Below are positions 43,350-52,648 of a DNA stretch of 64,000 bases, piece by piece (within the stretch, counting starts at the first letter, position 1; the number at the start of each line of letters is the position of its first letter). The stretch covers positions 62,001 through 126,000 of the forward strand of contig CAMARW010000004.1 in assembly GCA_945860865.1 (NCBI GenBank), given 5' to 3'. This DNA comes from Chitinophaga pinensis (lineage in GTDB: Bacteria; Bacteroidota; Bacteroidia; UKL13-3). The position numbers and the translations under genes are program-made. The notes beneath the pieces were generated by a model. That model saw nothing but the letters and a program-made list of their open reading frames with translations. It ran no database searches and was not told the DNA's origin.

Positions 43350-43391
43350 AATTATTATAGAGACACACGGCCGTGTGTCTCTATAATAATT
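43350..43391. repeat. Perfect 42-base palindrome
   Basis: AATTATTATAGAGACACACG (43350-43369), then G, meets its exact reverse complement at 43371-43391 with no loop base at all. It lies in the 91-base gap between the convergent DUF3817 and hppD genes. It lacks a T-run, so it is not a standard terminator, although a 21-bp stem would stop RNA polymerase or ribosomes. The core TAGAGACACACGG|CCGTG has the look of extragenic palindromic repeats. Confidence 0.9.
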
Positions 43392-43409
43392 GAATTGTAA
43401 TTTTTAAAA

Positions 43410-44504
43410 CTACAAATTTCCTCTATTTTCTTGTTCGCGTTCTATGGCTTCAAACAGGGCTTTAAAATTTCCTTTGCCAAAAGATTTTGCTCCTTTGCGC
43501 TGAATAATTTCATAAAACATAGTTGGTCTATCTTCTACTGGTTTGGTAAACAATTGTAATAAGTATCCCTCATCATCGCGATCTACCAAAATTCCTAGTT
43601 CTTTTAATGGTTCTAGGTCTTCTTCAATGGGGCCTACACGGTCTAATAAATCATCGTAATAACTGCTAGGTACTTTTAAGAAATCAACACCACGTGCCAT
43701 TAAAGCCTTTACGGTAGTTACAATATCTGCGGTGGCAATGGCAATGTGTTGGGTGCCTTCGCCTTCATAAAACTCAAGGTATTCTTCTACCTGCGATTTT
43801 CTTTTACCTTCTGCAGGCTCGTTTATTGGGAACTTAACATAACCATTTCCGTTACTCATTACTTTGCTCATGAGGGCCGAATATTCGGTAGAAATATCAT
43901 TGTCATCAAAAGATAAGATGTTTTTGAAACCCATTACATCTTCATAAAATTTAACCCAAGGATTCATTTGGTTCCAGCCTACATTACCAACACAATGGTC
44001 TACATAAAGCAATCCTGTTGGTTCAGGATTATAGGTGCTTTCTAATTTTTGAAACCCAGGCATAAACACCCCATTATAATTTTTGCGTTCAACAAAAATA
44101 TGAACTACTTCACCATACGTATGGATACCACTCATGCGCACTTCGCCGTTAGCATCTGTTAAAGTAGTTGGTTCCATGTATGGTTTGGCGCCTCTTTTAG
44201 TGGTTTCTTCAAATGCAGCATAAGCATCATCAACCATTAAAGCCAGTGTTTTTACACCATCACCATGTTTTTTATGGTGCGCTGCAATAGGCGATTCAGA
44301 ATGCAATGGCGTGGTTAACATTAAACGCATTTTGTTCTGAACCAACACATAACTCGCTCTATCTCTAACCCCAGTTTCTGGTCCGGCATAAGCCAAACTT
44401 TGAAAGCCAAAAGCTGTCTTGTAATAATGCGCAGCCTGCTTGGCGTTGCCTACATATAATTCTACGTAATCTGTTCCATGTAATGGAAGGAAATCGTTGT
44501 TCAT
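43410..44504 (-). CDS. hppD: 4-hydroxyphenylpyruvate dioxygenase
   Basis: Fe(II) dioxygenase that turns 4-hydroxyphenylpyruvate into homogentisate in tyrosine breakdown. 364 residues, two VOC halves. The iron triad is H170 (LYVDHCVGN), H253 (GTQHIAIAT) and E332 (MFYEIIQR). GAKSFGKGNFKALFEAIE is the C-terminal helix that gates the active site. Downstream of hmgA, the next step of the pathway, with a 66-base spacer. Confidence 0.97.
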   Translation of the reverse strand: MNNDFLPLHGTDYVELYVGNAKQAAHYYKTAFGFQSLAYAGPETGVRDRASYVLVQNKMRLMLTTPLHSESPIAAHHKKHGDGVKTLALMVDDAYAAFEETTKRGAKPYMEPTTLTDANGEVRMSGIHTYGEVVHIFVERKNYNGVFMPGFQKLESTYNPEPTGLLYVDHCVGNVGWNQMNPWVKFYEDVMGFKNILSFDDNDISTEYSALMSKVMSNGNGYVKFPINEPAEGKRKSQVEEYLEFYEGEGTQHIAIATADIVTTVKALMARGVDFLKVPSSYYDDLLDRVGPIEEDLEPLKELGILVDRDDEGYLLQLFTKPVEDRPTMFYEIIQRKGAKSFGKGNFKALFEAIEREQENRGNL

Positions 44505-44570
44505 AATACCTTGTTAAAATTTGGTTCGAATATAAAATAGAAAATACAATCTACCTGCAAACAATTTAGA

Positions 44571-45728
44571 TTACTCCACCCAAGATTTGTAATAGTGTGG
44601 GTCTTCGCAATTTAAAGCAGCTTGGGTTATTTCTAATGGAAAAAACGGGTCTATCATAACGGCCAATTCCTTAGTTTCTTTTTTACCGATAGATTTTTCA
44701 GCCATTCCTGGATGCGGTCCGTGCGGAATGCCTTTTGGATGCAAGCTAATCATACCGCGCTCCACGTGTTTTCTGCTCATAAAATCACCATCAACATAAT
44801 ATAAAACCTCATCACTATCTACATTACTATGGTTATAGGGTGCAGGAACAGAATCTGGATGGTAATCATATAACCTTGGAACAAAAGAGCAAATCACAAA
44901 ATTATGCCCTTCAAAAGTTTGGTGTATGGGCGGTGGCATGTGAATTCTTCCAGTAATTGGCTCATAATTATGTATGCTAAACCCATACGGATACTGGTAA
45001 CCATCCCAACCAATGGCATCAAAAGGGTGACTGGCATAATGATAAGGGTAGAGTAAATCTTGCTTTTTAATGAGCACTTTAAAATCGCCTAATTGGTCTA
45101 TAGTTTTTAAATCTTGAGGCAATTTTATATCACGCTCACAGTATGGAGAATGTTCTAAAAATTGGCCAAACTTGTTGAGGTACCGCTTGGGTGGTTTAAT
45201 AGGAGAGAAGCTCTCGGTAATAAATAAACGGTTGTTCTCGGTGGTAAAAGAAAGCTGGTAAATTACGCCTCTCGGTATTACCAAATAATCGCCGTATTCA
45301 AAAGGGATATCGCCATATAAAGTATGCAATACGCCGCTACCATCATGTATAAAAATAACCTCATCAGCATCTGCATTTTTGTAAAAATAATCAGTCATGC
45401 TCTTTCTTGGCGCAGCTACAGAAATATATAAGTCGCGGTTAAATAGCATTACCACGCGCGAATCCAAAAAATCATCTTTGGGTTCAGCTTTAAAAGTTAA
45501 AAAACTTCTGTTTTGCATGTTTTTAGGCAAGGCAGCAACAGGAGATACATCGAAAGGTTTTTCTATTTCTTTTACTAGAGTAGGCGGGTGTGTATGGTAA
45601 ACCAAAGAATATAAACTACTAAAACCCTCAGTAGAAATAAGCTCTTCGGAATAGAGGTTGCCATCTGGCTTTCTAAATTGTGTATGTCTTTTGTGGGGCA
45701 CTTTCCCCATTTTGTGGTAAAACGGCAT
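44571..45728 (-). CDS. hmgA: Homogentisate 1,2-dioxygenase
   Basis: Fe(II) ring-cleaving dioxygenase yielding maleylacetoacetate. 385 residues, cupin fold: DEVIFIHDGSGVLHTLYGDI (about 127-146), FEYGDYLVIPRGVIY (about 148-162), and the metal region HSNVDSDEVLYYVDGDFMSR with the following HPKGIPHGPHPG (about 333-344). It is the shorter bacterial form (the human enzyme is 445). Promoter not clear; a heptad repeat tract lies just upstream. Maleylacetoacetate isomerase and fumarylacetoacetase are not in the window. Confidence 0.95.
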   Translation of the reverse strand: MPFYHKMGKVPHKRHTQFRKPDGNLYSEELISTEGFSSLYSLVYHTHPPTLVKEIEKPFDVSPVAALPKNMQNRSFLTFKAEPKDDFLDSRVVMLFNRDLYISVAAPRKSMTDYFYKNADADEVIFIHDGSGVLHTLYGDIPFEYGDYLVIPRGVIYQLSFTTENNRLFITESFSPIKPPKRYLNKFGQFLEHSPYCERDIKLPQDLKTIDQLGDFKVLIKKQDLLYPYHYASHPFDAIGWDGYQYPYGFSIHNYEPITGRIHMPPPIHQTFEGHNFVICSFVPRLYDYHPDSVPAPYNHSNVDSDEVLYYVDGDFMSRKHVERGMISLHPKGIPHGPHPGMAEKSIGKKETKELAVMIDPFFPLEITQAALNCEDPHYYKSWVE

Positions 45729-45734
45729 ATATTT

Positions 45735-45755
45735 GAATTATGAATTATAAATTAT
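45735..45755. repeat. Heptad-periodic repeat tract 4
   Basis: GAATTAT, GAATTAT, AAATTAT in register, between the divergent hmgA and TPR lipoprotein genes. Shares length and period with tracts 1-3. Confidence 0.5.
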
Positions 45756-45843
45756 GATTTTTTCTTCAACCTTTACAAAGATTTGTTTGACTACTATTCA
45801 AATGCTTTCTTTGCTTAATATTGGAATCTCCAAAAATAAAAAA

Positions 45844-46863
45844 ATGCCAGCAATTCTTTCTTCAAAAATACTGACTTTTGTCATTCTTTTCACACTCATT
45901 ATAGCTTGTTCTGAAACAAAGCAATCAAAAGCATTAAAAGATGCCAATGATAGCTTATCAAAAATAGAGGCTGTAAAAGATATTAGTAGATCTATTGAAT
46001 CTGATCCAGAAAACCCGGAATTGTTTTATCAACGTGCCCAAATTTATGTAAACGAAAAATTGTTAAATAGGGCCGAAGATGATTACCGTGAAGCAGCGCG
46101 CTTAGATAGCACTAATCCTTTGTATGCTTATAGCTTGGCTCGTACCTTGTATGCTATGAACCTAACTAAAGAGTCTGCTCAATGGTATGAAAAGGCCATT
46201 CAAATAAAACCAGATTATGGTGAGGCCATTGTGAAACTAGCTGATTTGTATTTTTTGGTTAAAGAGCATCAAAAATCTATCAATTTATTAAATGAATTTA
46301 GAAAAGTTAATCCGGGAGAAGCATACATTTATCATATGTTGGGTTTAAACTACAAAGAATTAGGAGATACTGGTAGGGCCATTTATCATTTTCAAACAGC
46401 TATTGAAAATGATCCCAAAGATTATGAATCTACCTTGTATGTGGCTAATTTGTATGCAGGTAAAAAGAAGTTAATAGCCAATGAGTATTTTTTGGCGGCT
46501 TTAAAGATTAAGCCAAAAGGGATAGATGCCTTGTTTGGTAGGGCTGTTTTTAACCAACAATTAAGAAATTATAAATCTGCCTTAATGGATTACCGGAAAA
46601 TAATTGATTTAGATCCACAAAATTACCTGGCATATTATAATGTTGGATATATAAATTATGATAATGGATTTATGGATGAGGCGCTTAGAAATTGGAATAT
46701 TTGTTCACAGATGAATCCAAATTACGCCAATGCATTTTACATGAAGGGTTTAGTTTACGAAGAGCAGAAGTTAAAACAAGAAGCCAGGATTCAATACCAA
46801 GTGGCAGCAGATTTAGATCCAGAAAATACTTTGTTTAAAGCCGGATTAAACAGGCTTAATTAG
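45844..46863 (+). CDS. TPR-repeat lipoprotein
   Basis: 339 residues from ATG 45844. Signal MPAILSSKILTFVILFTLII followed by ACSETK (lipidated C22), then about eight TPR units (e.g. ALDYRKII-type helices; NPELFYQRAQIYVNEKLLNR, AYSLARTLYAMNLTKESAQW, AFYMKGLVYEEQKLKQEARI). Likely an outer-membrane scaffold for protein complexes. An open frame reaches back to 45754, but those 30 residues would hide the signal peptide. Converges with cmk, stops 2 bases apart. Confidence 0.85.
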   Translation: MPAILSSKILTFVILFTLIIACSETKQSKALKDANDSLSKIEAVKDISRSIESDPENPELFYQRAQIYVNEKLLNRAEDDYREAARLDSTNPLYAYSLARTLYAMNLTKESAQWYEKAIQIKPDYGEAIVKLADLYFLVKEHQKSINLLNEFRKVNPGEAYIYHMLGLNYKELGDTGRAIYHFQTAIENDPKDYESTLYVANLYAGKKKLIANEYFLAALKIKPKGIDALFGRAVFNQQLRNYKSALMDYRKIIDLDPQNYLAYYNVGYINYDNGFMDEALRNWNICSQMNPNYANAFYMKGLVYEEQKLKQEARIQYQVAADLDPENTLFKAGLNRLN

Positions 46864-46865
46864 TT

Positions 46866-47558
46866 TTACTGTGCTGGTTTGTTTAAGCTTTTTACTAAGT
46901 TAAGCACCTTAGTTAGCTGGTCTTCTCTACTTAAATTAGAGTTGTCTATTTCTATCGCATCTGTGGCTTTTAACAGCGGACTATCAGCGCGGGTGGTATC
47001 CATTAAATCGCGTTTTTGTAGGTTAGCCAAAACTTCTTCAAAGGTGGTATTTTGCTCCATTTCTTTCAGTTCTATTAATCTGCGTTGCGCCCTGATATTG
47101 GGTTCAGCCGTAATAAATAACTTTAGTTCTGCTTGCGGAAAAACCACGGTTCCAATATCTCTTCCATCCATCACAATACCCTTAGAAATACCAAAAGCTT
47201 GCTGTTGTTTTACCAAGAATTTTCTAATTTCAGTTTGGGCACTAACTATGCTTACAGCGCTTGCTACGCGTGGGTTAACTCTAATTTCATGTTCTACATT
47301 TTCGCCATTTAATAGGGTAAATTGTTCTTGCGTTTGGGTATCTAACCCAAAGCTTATCCCTATTTGAGTAAGCGCGGCTGCTACCATTGCTGGGTGGTGA
47401 ATATCGATTTGATTTTGAAGCAGGTACAAAGTTAATGCTCGGTACATGGCACCTGTATCTATGTATTTAAATTGTAACTCTTTGGCTAATTGTTTGGCAA
47501 GCGTGCTTTTTCCGCATGATGAATAGCCGTCTATAGCAATGATTATGGGTGCCAACAT
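46866..47558 (-). CDS. cmk: Cytidylate kinase
   Basis: Phosphorylates CMP and dCMP. 230 residues: P-loop GYSSCGKSTLAK (11-22), KYIDTGAMYRALTLYLLQ (about 33-50), MDGRDIGTVVFPQAELKLFI (about 135-154) and RAQRRLIELKE. It follows porQ by 2 bases; porQ-cmk is a recurring pair in Bacteroidota (recalled). Confidence 0.96.
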   Translation of the reverse strand: MLAPIIIAIDGYSSCGKSTLAKQLAKELQFKYIDTGAMYRALTLYLLQNQIDIHHPAMVAAALTQIGISFGLDTQTQEQFTLLNGENVEHEIRVNPRVASAVSIVSAQTEIRKFLVKQQQAFGISKGIVMDGRDIGTVVFPQAELKLFITAEPNIRAQRRLIELKEMEQNTTFEEVLANLQKRDLMDTTRADSPLLKATDAIEIDNSNLSREDQLTKVLNLVKSLNKPAQ

Positions 47559-47560
47559 AT

Positions 47561-48601
47561 TTAGTTTTTTGCGCGTTTAAAATCCTGAATTCTGGTAATT
47601 ACACTAAACGAATTCGTGTTGCGGCCAGGTATAAATCCGCCATATCCATAGGCAAAATGGAAACGGTTAAGTTTTAAACCCAAACCCCAAGAAAAGCCAT
47701 TCATGCCCCTGATATTATTTAAGCTCAATTCGCGGTTTCTGAGTGTATTATAACCAAATCTAACTTGAATAGATTTTCCTAGCAACAATTCTGTATTAAT
47801 AATTATATGGCTCATGGCTTTTTGCAATAGGTTAAAATCTTCTTCAATAGGAAGACCTGTTTCTAAACTTGTAAACTGCCTGTTTGTAATCTGATATAAT
47901 AGTTTTCCTGGATTTTGGAGGTTGTGGGCAATAATGCCAATTCTAAACGGATTGTGAGCAAACTTTTTAGAGAATCCTATCTGCAGGTTGTATGGAATAT
48001 TTTCTTGGTTATTGCTGGTATAAGTTGTTAACTGCTGTCCAATATTAGAAAGAACAGTGGTTACTAGTATTAAATTATCTTCGCTGCGCCAGTTGGCTCC
48101 AAAATCTGCAGCAATACCAAAAGAATTATACGTTTCTAAATTAGAATTGATAAATTTAAGTGTGGCGCCGTAAGAAAACTGCTGGTAGGTTCTGGCTGCG
48201 GTAATATGATAGTTGTATTCTCCGGCATTAAAGGTTCCAATTACCTGGCCATCGGGCGAAGTTTTAACAAAATTGCCGTAATTCATGTATTGAATGCCTG
48301 CGGCAAAACTTGTTTTTAGCGAGTCTGAATGAAAGCCAAAATTGAGCTCACCAGCTTTAATATCACTAAAGTAATTGATGTAATTGGCACCAATTTGCTT
48401 GTGATTTTTTTGGGTCAGCAAAGATGGATTTATGCTCACTAAATTAATATCTGCATCGGGCGTAGAAATGGCATTTCCGCCCAAAGCGTTGATTCTTGCA
48501 TTGCTTGGCACCTGCAAAAATTGATATGTTCCCATGCCCCCAATCTGGGCCGAAACAACCTTGCAGCAAAACAAACAAGTTAGAAACAGAAGTTTTTTCA
48601 T
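47561..48601 (-). CDS. porQ: Type IX secretion system protein PorQ
   Basis: 346-residue outer-membrane beta-barrel-like protein with signal peptide 1-18 (cut after VVSA). IGGMGTYQFLQVPSNARINA (20-39) and LGGNAISTPDADINLVSINP (40-59) are the hallmark N-terminal stretch of PorQ. PorQ works in the T9SS attachment complex with PorU, PorV and PorZ at the cell surface. It ends FITRIQDFKRAKN. Divergent from htpG. It supports the T9SS identification from the sorting domains elsewhere in the window. Confidence 0.9.
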   Translation of the reverse strand: MKKLLFLTCLFCCKVVSAQIGGMGTYQFLQVPSNARINALGGNAISTPDADINLVSINPSLLTQKNHKQIGANYINYFSDIKAGELNFGFHSDSLKTSFAAGIQYMNYGNFVKTSPDGQVIGTFNAGEYNYHITAARTYQQFSYGATLKFINSNLETYNSFGIAADFGANWRSEDNLILVTTVLSNIGQQLTTYTSNNQENIPYNLQIGFSKKFAHNPFRIGIIAHNLQNPGKLLYQITNRQFTSLETGLPIEEDFNLLQKAMSHIIINTELLLGKSIQVRFGYNTLRNRELSLNNIRGMNGFSWGLGLKLNRFHFAYGYGGFIPGRNTNSFSVITRIQDFKRAKN

Positions 48602-48736
48602 ACGTTTTCAAAAATATGTATTTAAACGTAATAACAAGAGGCAAAATTGCCTATTTTTAAGACTGGTTTGGGACAAATTGACAGCATTATTTGAGTGGAA
48701 CGTATTTTGACTTGTTTTAAAAAATTTTAAATCATT

Positions 48737-50551
48737 ATGGCAACAAAAGGTAATATCAGTGTTCACACTGAAAACATTTTTCCAATCATTAAAAAGTTCT
48801 TGTATTCCGATCATGAAATTTTTCTTAGAGAGCTGGTAAGTAATGCAGTAGATGCTACCCAAAAACTAAAAACTTTGTCGGGTAGTGGCGAAGCCAAAGG
48901 AGAATTAGGCGACCTTAAAATTGAAGTAAAGTTAAATAAAGAAGCCAAAACCTTGCATATTATTGATAGAGGTATTGGTATGACAGAGGAAGAGGTTGGG
49001 AAGTATATTAACCAATTGGCTTTTAGTAGCGCAGAAGAGTTTTTAGAAAAATATAAAGACAAAGGAGCTCAAGTTATTGGTCATTTTGGCTTAGGATTTT
49101 ACTCTGCATTTATGGTTGCACATACGGTAGAATTAATTACCAAATCATACAAAGAGGGTTCAACCGCTGTTAAATGGACCTGCGATGGAAGTACCCAATT
49201 TGAGATTAGTGATGCAGACAAAACAGAAAGAGGTACTGAGGTTATTTTGCATTTATCTGAAGATTCTTTAGAGTTTAACGATGATTTTAGAATCAAAGGA
49301 ATCCTAGATAAATACTGTAAATTTTTACCAATAGAGATTGCTTTCGAAGAAAAAGTATTAAATAATCCTGCACCCCTATGGACAAAAGCGCCTGCAGATT
49401 GCACTGTTGAAGATTATGAAGCGTTTTACAAAGAATTGTATCCATTTAGTGAAACACCTTTGTTTTGGATTCATTTGAACGTAGATTATCCTTTTAAATT
49501 AACGGGTATTTTGTATTTCCCTAAAATCAAAAATGAGTTTGAACCTACCCGAAATAAAATCCAGTTATATAGTAACCAGGTTTTCGTTACAGATTCGGTT
49601 CAAGATATAGTGCCTGAGTTTTTAATGCTGTTACATGGCGTAATTGATTCTCCAGATATTCCTTTAAATGTTAGTAGAAGCTATTTACAAAGTGATGCCA
49701 ATGTGAAGAAAATTAATAGCCATATCACTAAAAAGGTAGCCGATAAATTAGAAGAAATTTACAAACAAGATAGATTAGCTTACAATGCTAAGTGGGAGAG
49801 TGTGGGCACCTTTGTAAAATACGGTATGATAAGCGAAGAGAAGTTTTACGACCGTGGCGTAAAATTCTGCTTATTACAAAACAAGTCTAAAGACTTTTTT
49901 ACTATTGATGAGTACAAAGAAAAAGTAGCTACAACCCAAACAGATAAAGATAATAAAGTGGTTTTTCTTTATAGTAATGATATGGTTGCACACGATAGTT
50001 TTATTCAAACAATTGAAAAACGTGGCTACGATGTATTAGCAATGGATGGGGTGTTGGATAACCATTTTATTAGCAATGTAGAAAACAAGTTTGAAAATGT
50101 AAGTTGGAAGCGCGTTGACAGTGATAGCGTAGATAAATTGATTGATAAAGACATTAAAAATGAAAGCGTTTTAAGTGAAGCAGATCAAAACGCTATCAAA
50201 GAAGCTTTTGAAAAAGATTTTAGCTTTGCAGGAACTTATAAGTTTAGCACCGAAGCACTTTCTCCCGACGATTATTTCTTAACTTTAATTAAGCCAGAGT
50301 GGGAGCGTAGGATGAAAGAAATGCAGAAAATGCAGGGCATGAATATTTTTGGAAACATGCCTGATACTTTTAATGTGGTAATTAATACCAACCACCCTTT
50401 AAGTTTAAAACTGACCAAAATGACTGAGGGAGAAGCTAAAACGCAATTAAGCAAGCAAGCTTTCGACCTTGCGCGTTTATCACAAAATCTATTACATGGA
50501 GAAGAGTTAACCGCCTTCATTCAGCGCAATACCAAAGAACTTTCGGCCTGA
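48737..50551 (+). CDS. htpG: Chaperone HtpG (Hsp90)
   Basis: 604-residue bacterial Hsp90. GHKL ATPase motifs: LRELVSNAVDATQK (about 33-46), DRGIGMTEEEVG (about 78-89), IGHFGLGFYSAFMV (about 114-127). The middle domain carries LNVSRSYLQ with the catalytic arginine, and the C-terminal dimerisation domain is present. ATG at 48737 gives the normal MATKGNISVHTENIF start. A strong terminator follows. Confidence 0.97.
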   Translation: MATKGNISVHTENIFPIIKKFLYSDHEIFLRELVSNAVDATQKLKTLSGSGEAKGELGDLKIEVKLNKEAKTLHIIDRGIGMTEEEVGKYINQLAFSSAEEFLEKYKDKGAQVIGHFGLGFYSAFMVAHTVELITKSYKEGSTAVKWTCDGSTQFEISDADKTERGTEVILHLSEDSLEFNDDFRIKGILDKYCKFLPIEIAFEEKVLNNPAPLWTKAPADCTVEDYEAFYKELYPFSETPLFWIHLNVDYPFKLTGILYFPKIKNEFEPTRNKIQLYSNQVFVTDSVQDIVPEFLMLLHGVIDSPDIPLNVSRSYLQSDANVKKINSHITKKVADKLEEIYKQDRLAYNAKWESVGTFVKYGMISEEKFYDRGVKFCLLQNKSKDFFTIDEYKEKVATTQTDKDNKVVFLYSNDMVAHDSFIQTIEKRGYDVLAMDGVLDNHFISNVENKFENVSWKRVDSDSVDKLIDKDIKNESVLSEADQNAIKEAFEKDFSFAGTYKFSTEALSPDDYFLTLIKPEWERRMKEMQKMQGMNIFGNMPDTFNVVINTNHPLSLKLTKMTEGEAKTQLSKQAFDLARLSQNLLHGEELTAFIQRNTKELSA

Positions 50552-50575
50552 ACCGAATAGCAACTATTGCCCATT

Positions 50576-50612
50576 AAAAAATCCCGTTTGTAACAACAAA
50601 CGGGATTTTTTT
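50576..50612. terminator. Terminator after htpG, bidirectional
   Basis: AAAAAATCCCGTTTGT, a short AACA loop, ACAAACGGGATTTTTTT: stem with A/T runs on both sides, between convergent htpG and the ABC-F gene. Confidence 0.85.
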
Positions 50613-50626
50613 ATGTGGCGTGCAAT

Positions 50627-52564
50627 CTATTCCAATTCAATCAACTCTTCCATTACCGCTTCCATTTCCTTTTCTAGGTGGTTCAGCGCTTTTTTCTCGG
50701 CTTCATAAAAAGCGTTAAGTTCTGTAATCTTTTTAGAATCGCTGATGTTTTCAGGCAAGGTAAAACCTGTTTCCAATTCTTTTAATTTAAGCTTAGTTCT
50801 ATTTACCTTTTGCTCGTAATCGTCTAATTGTTTTTTGAGCGTTTGAATATAGTTATTGCTCACTTTAGCCGTTTTAGCCGGCGCAGCAGTAGGAGCAGGA
50901 GCCGCAATTGGTTCTGGTTTTTTATCTTTTTTAGGTTCAGCTTTAGCGCCTTCTAATTTTTGTTCTGCATCGCGTTTTGCTTTCCAAAACTCAAATTCTT
51001 CAAAAGTGCCCGGGTATTCTTTGATTTTTTCATCTTCAATCCACCAAATTTTATTGGCAATTTCTGAAACAAAGAACCTATCATGACTAACTACAATAAA
51101 GGTGCCTTCGTACTTTTGCAAAGATTGGATAAGGATGTTAATACTGCGCATATCCAAGTGGTTGGTAGGCTCATCTAAAAGCAGGAAATTGGCTTCGGTT
51201 AAAAGTGTTTTGGCCAATGCCACACGGGCTTTTTCTCCACCACTTAGTACTTTTATCTTCTTAAAAACATCGTCGCCAGCAAATAAGAAGCAACCCAAAA
51301 CGGTTCTCAACTCCGTTTCTGGTCGGTCTGTGGCAAAATTAGAGAGTTCTTCTAAAATCTCATTTTTTAAGTTTAAAGATTCTAATTGATGCTGGGCATA
51401 AAATGCTTTTCGCACATTGTGGCCTAACTTAATTTCGCCGTCGTGGGTATCGGTTTGAGCCAATAATCTTAAAATGGTTGATTTGCCTTTTCCGTTGGCA
51501 CCAATCAAAGCAATTTTATCGCCTTTTTCTATTCTAGCATCCGCACCAGAAACAATGGGAACGCCGGGGTAGCTCTTGCTTACATTATTTAACTCGGCTA
51601 AAGTTCTGCCGGGTTGCACGCCCACCCTAAACTGAATATTTATTTCTCTGTTATCATCTTCTGGCGCTTCAATCCTATCTAGGCGGTCGAGCATTTTTAC
51701 CCTACTTTGAGCCATCGAAGCTTTACTAGCTTTGGCCTTAAACCTATTGATGAGTTTCTCTTGTTCTTTAATAAACTGTTGTTGGTTATCAAATGAGCGC
51801 TGTTGCATATCCATGCGCTCTTCTTTAGATTCTAGGTAAAATTGGTAATTGCCGGGGTATTCAAATATCTTTTGCATACTTACCTCTACAATTTTATTTA
51901 CCATTTTATCTAAGAAATACCTATCATGACTTACCACAATAACGGTTCCTTTATAGCTTTTGAGGTATTCTTCTAACCATTCAATACTGGGTAAATCCAA
52001 GTGATTGGTAGGTTCATCTAGCATCAATAGATTAGGTTCTTGCAAAAGCATTTTGGCCAGCATTACACGCATGCGCCATCCGCCCGAAAATTTATTAAAA
52101 GGCTTAGTTAATTGTTCTGTTGTAAAACCAAGTCCTTCCAGTATTTTTTCAGTTCTATGGTGAATATTATAACCATCTAATCTTTCAAATTCTTCTTGCT
52201 TATCGCTTAGTTTTTGAATAACCTCTTCGCTATGATCTGTTTCTAAGAGTTCAATTATTTCGTTGATTTCCTTTTCTAGTTGAAGTTGCTTTTCAAAAGC
52301 GGTTAAGGCAACGTTTATAATACTATCCTCGCTATCAAAACTCAATTGATCTTGATTAAAAAAGCCAATGGTTAAGTCTCGAGGCTTTGAAATGGTTCCC
52401 TCGGTTAATGCATATTCATTGGTTATAATGCGCAGAAGGGTAGATTTACCTGTTCCGTTTAACCCAATAAGTCCAATACGCTCATTAGGTTTTATATGCC
52501 AATTTGCGTTACGGTATAAGAATCTACCACCAAATTCAAATCCAATATTAGTAAGTGCTATCAT
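50627..52564 (-). CDS. ABC-F family ATPase (ribosome-associated)
   Basis: 645 residues with two ATP-binding cassettes and no membrane part. Walker A GLNGTGKST (about 34-42) and GANGKGKST (about 353-361); signatures KFSGGWRMRVMLAK and LSGGEKARVALAK; Walker B LLMLDEPTNHLD and LLLDEPTNHLD. Between the cassettes lies the ABC-F linker (about 245-310), and the C-terminus is a coiled coil (about 575-640) as in Uup/EttA relatives. It probably acts on the ribosomal E-site; antibiotic protection is not implied. A Lys/Pro/Ala-rich stretch (about 535-570) separates the coil. Confidence 0.93.
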   Translation of the reverse strand: MIALTNIGFEFGGRFLYRNANWHIKPNERIGLIGLNGTGKSTLLRIITNEYALTEGTISKPRDLTIGFFNQDQLSFDSEDSIINVALTAFEKQLQLEKEINEIIELLETDHSEEVIQKLSDKQEEFERLDGYNIHHRTEKILEGLGFTTEQLTKPFNKFSGGWRMRVMLAKMLLQEPNLLMLDEPTNHLDLPSIEWLEEYLKSYKGTVIVVSHDRYFLDKMVNKIVEVSMQKIFEYPGNYQFYLESKEERMDMQQRSFDNQQQFIKEQEKLINRFKAKASKASMAQSRVKMLDRLDRIEAPEDDNREINIQFRVGVQPGRTLAELNNVSKSYPGVPIVSGADARIEKGDKIALIGANGKGKSTILRLLAQTDTHDGEIKLGHNVRKAFYAQHQLESLNLKNEILEELSNFATDRPETELRTVLGCFLFAGDDVFKKIKVLSGGEKARVALAKTLLTEANFLLLDEPTNHLDMRSINILIQSLQKYEGTFIVVSHDRFFVSEIANKIWWIEDEKIKEYPGTFEEFEFWKAKRDAEQKLEGAKAEPKKDKKPEPIAAPAPTAAPAKTAKVSNNYIQTLKKQLDDYEQKVNRTKLKLKELETGFTLPENISDSKKITELNAFYEAEKKALNHLEKEMEAVMEELIELE

Positions 52565-52612
52565 AAAATGGCTGCGAATATACTAAAATTGACTGAGTTT
52601 GTTTGGGTTCAA

Positions 52613-52645
52613 GGCAAAAAAAAGGAGCACAATGTGCTCCTTTTT
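52613..52645 (-). terminator. Terminator after the PorP/SprF gene
   Basis: AAAAAGGAGCAC-AAT-GTGCTCCTTTTT (52619-52645) with extra A's to the left, read as T's by the minus-strand transcript ending at 52649. It also isolates the ABC-F promoter. Confidence 0.8.
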
Positions 52646-52648
52646 AAA

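Noticed and set aside
43350-43391. Standard Rho-independent terminator
   Set aside because: No T-run on either side and no loop; listed as a palindromic repeat instead.
45754-45843. Thirty extra N-terminal codons for the TPR lipoprotein
   Set aside because: They would precede a complete lipoprotein signal peptide that starts at ATG 45844.
46879-47367. 162-codon plus-strand frame
   Set aside because: Antisense to cmk, whose P-loop and MDGRDIGT motif are clear.
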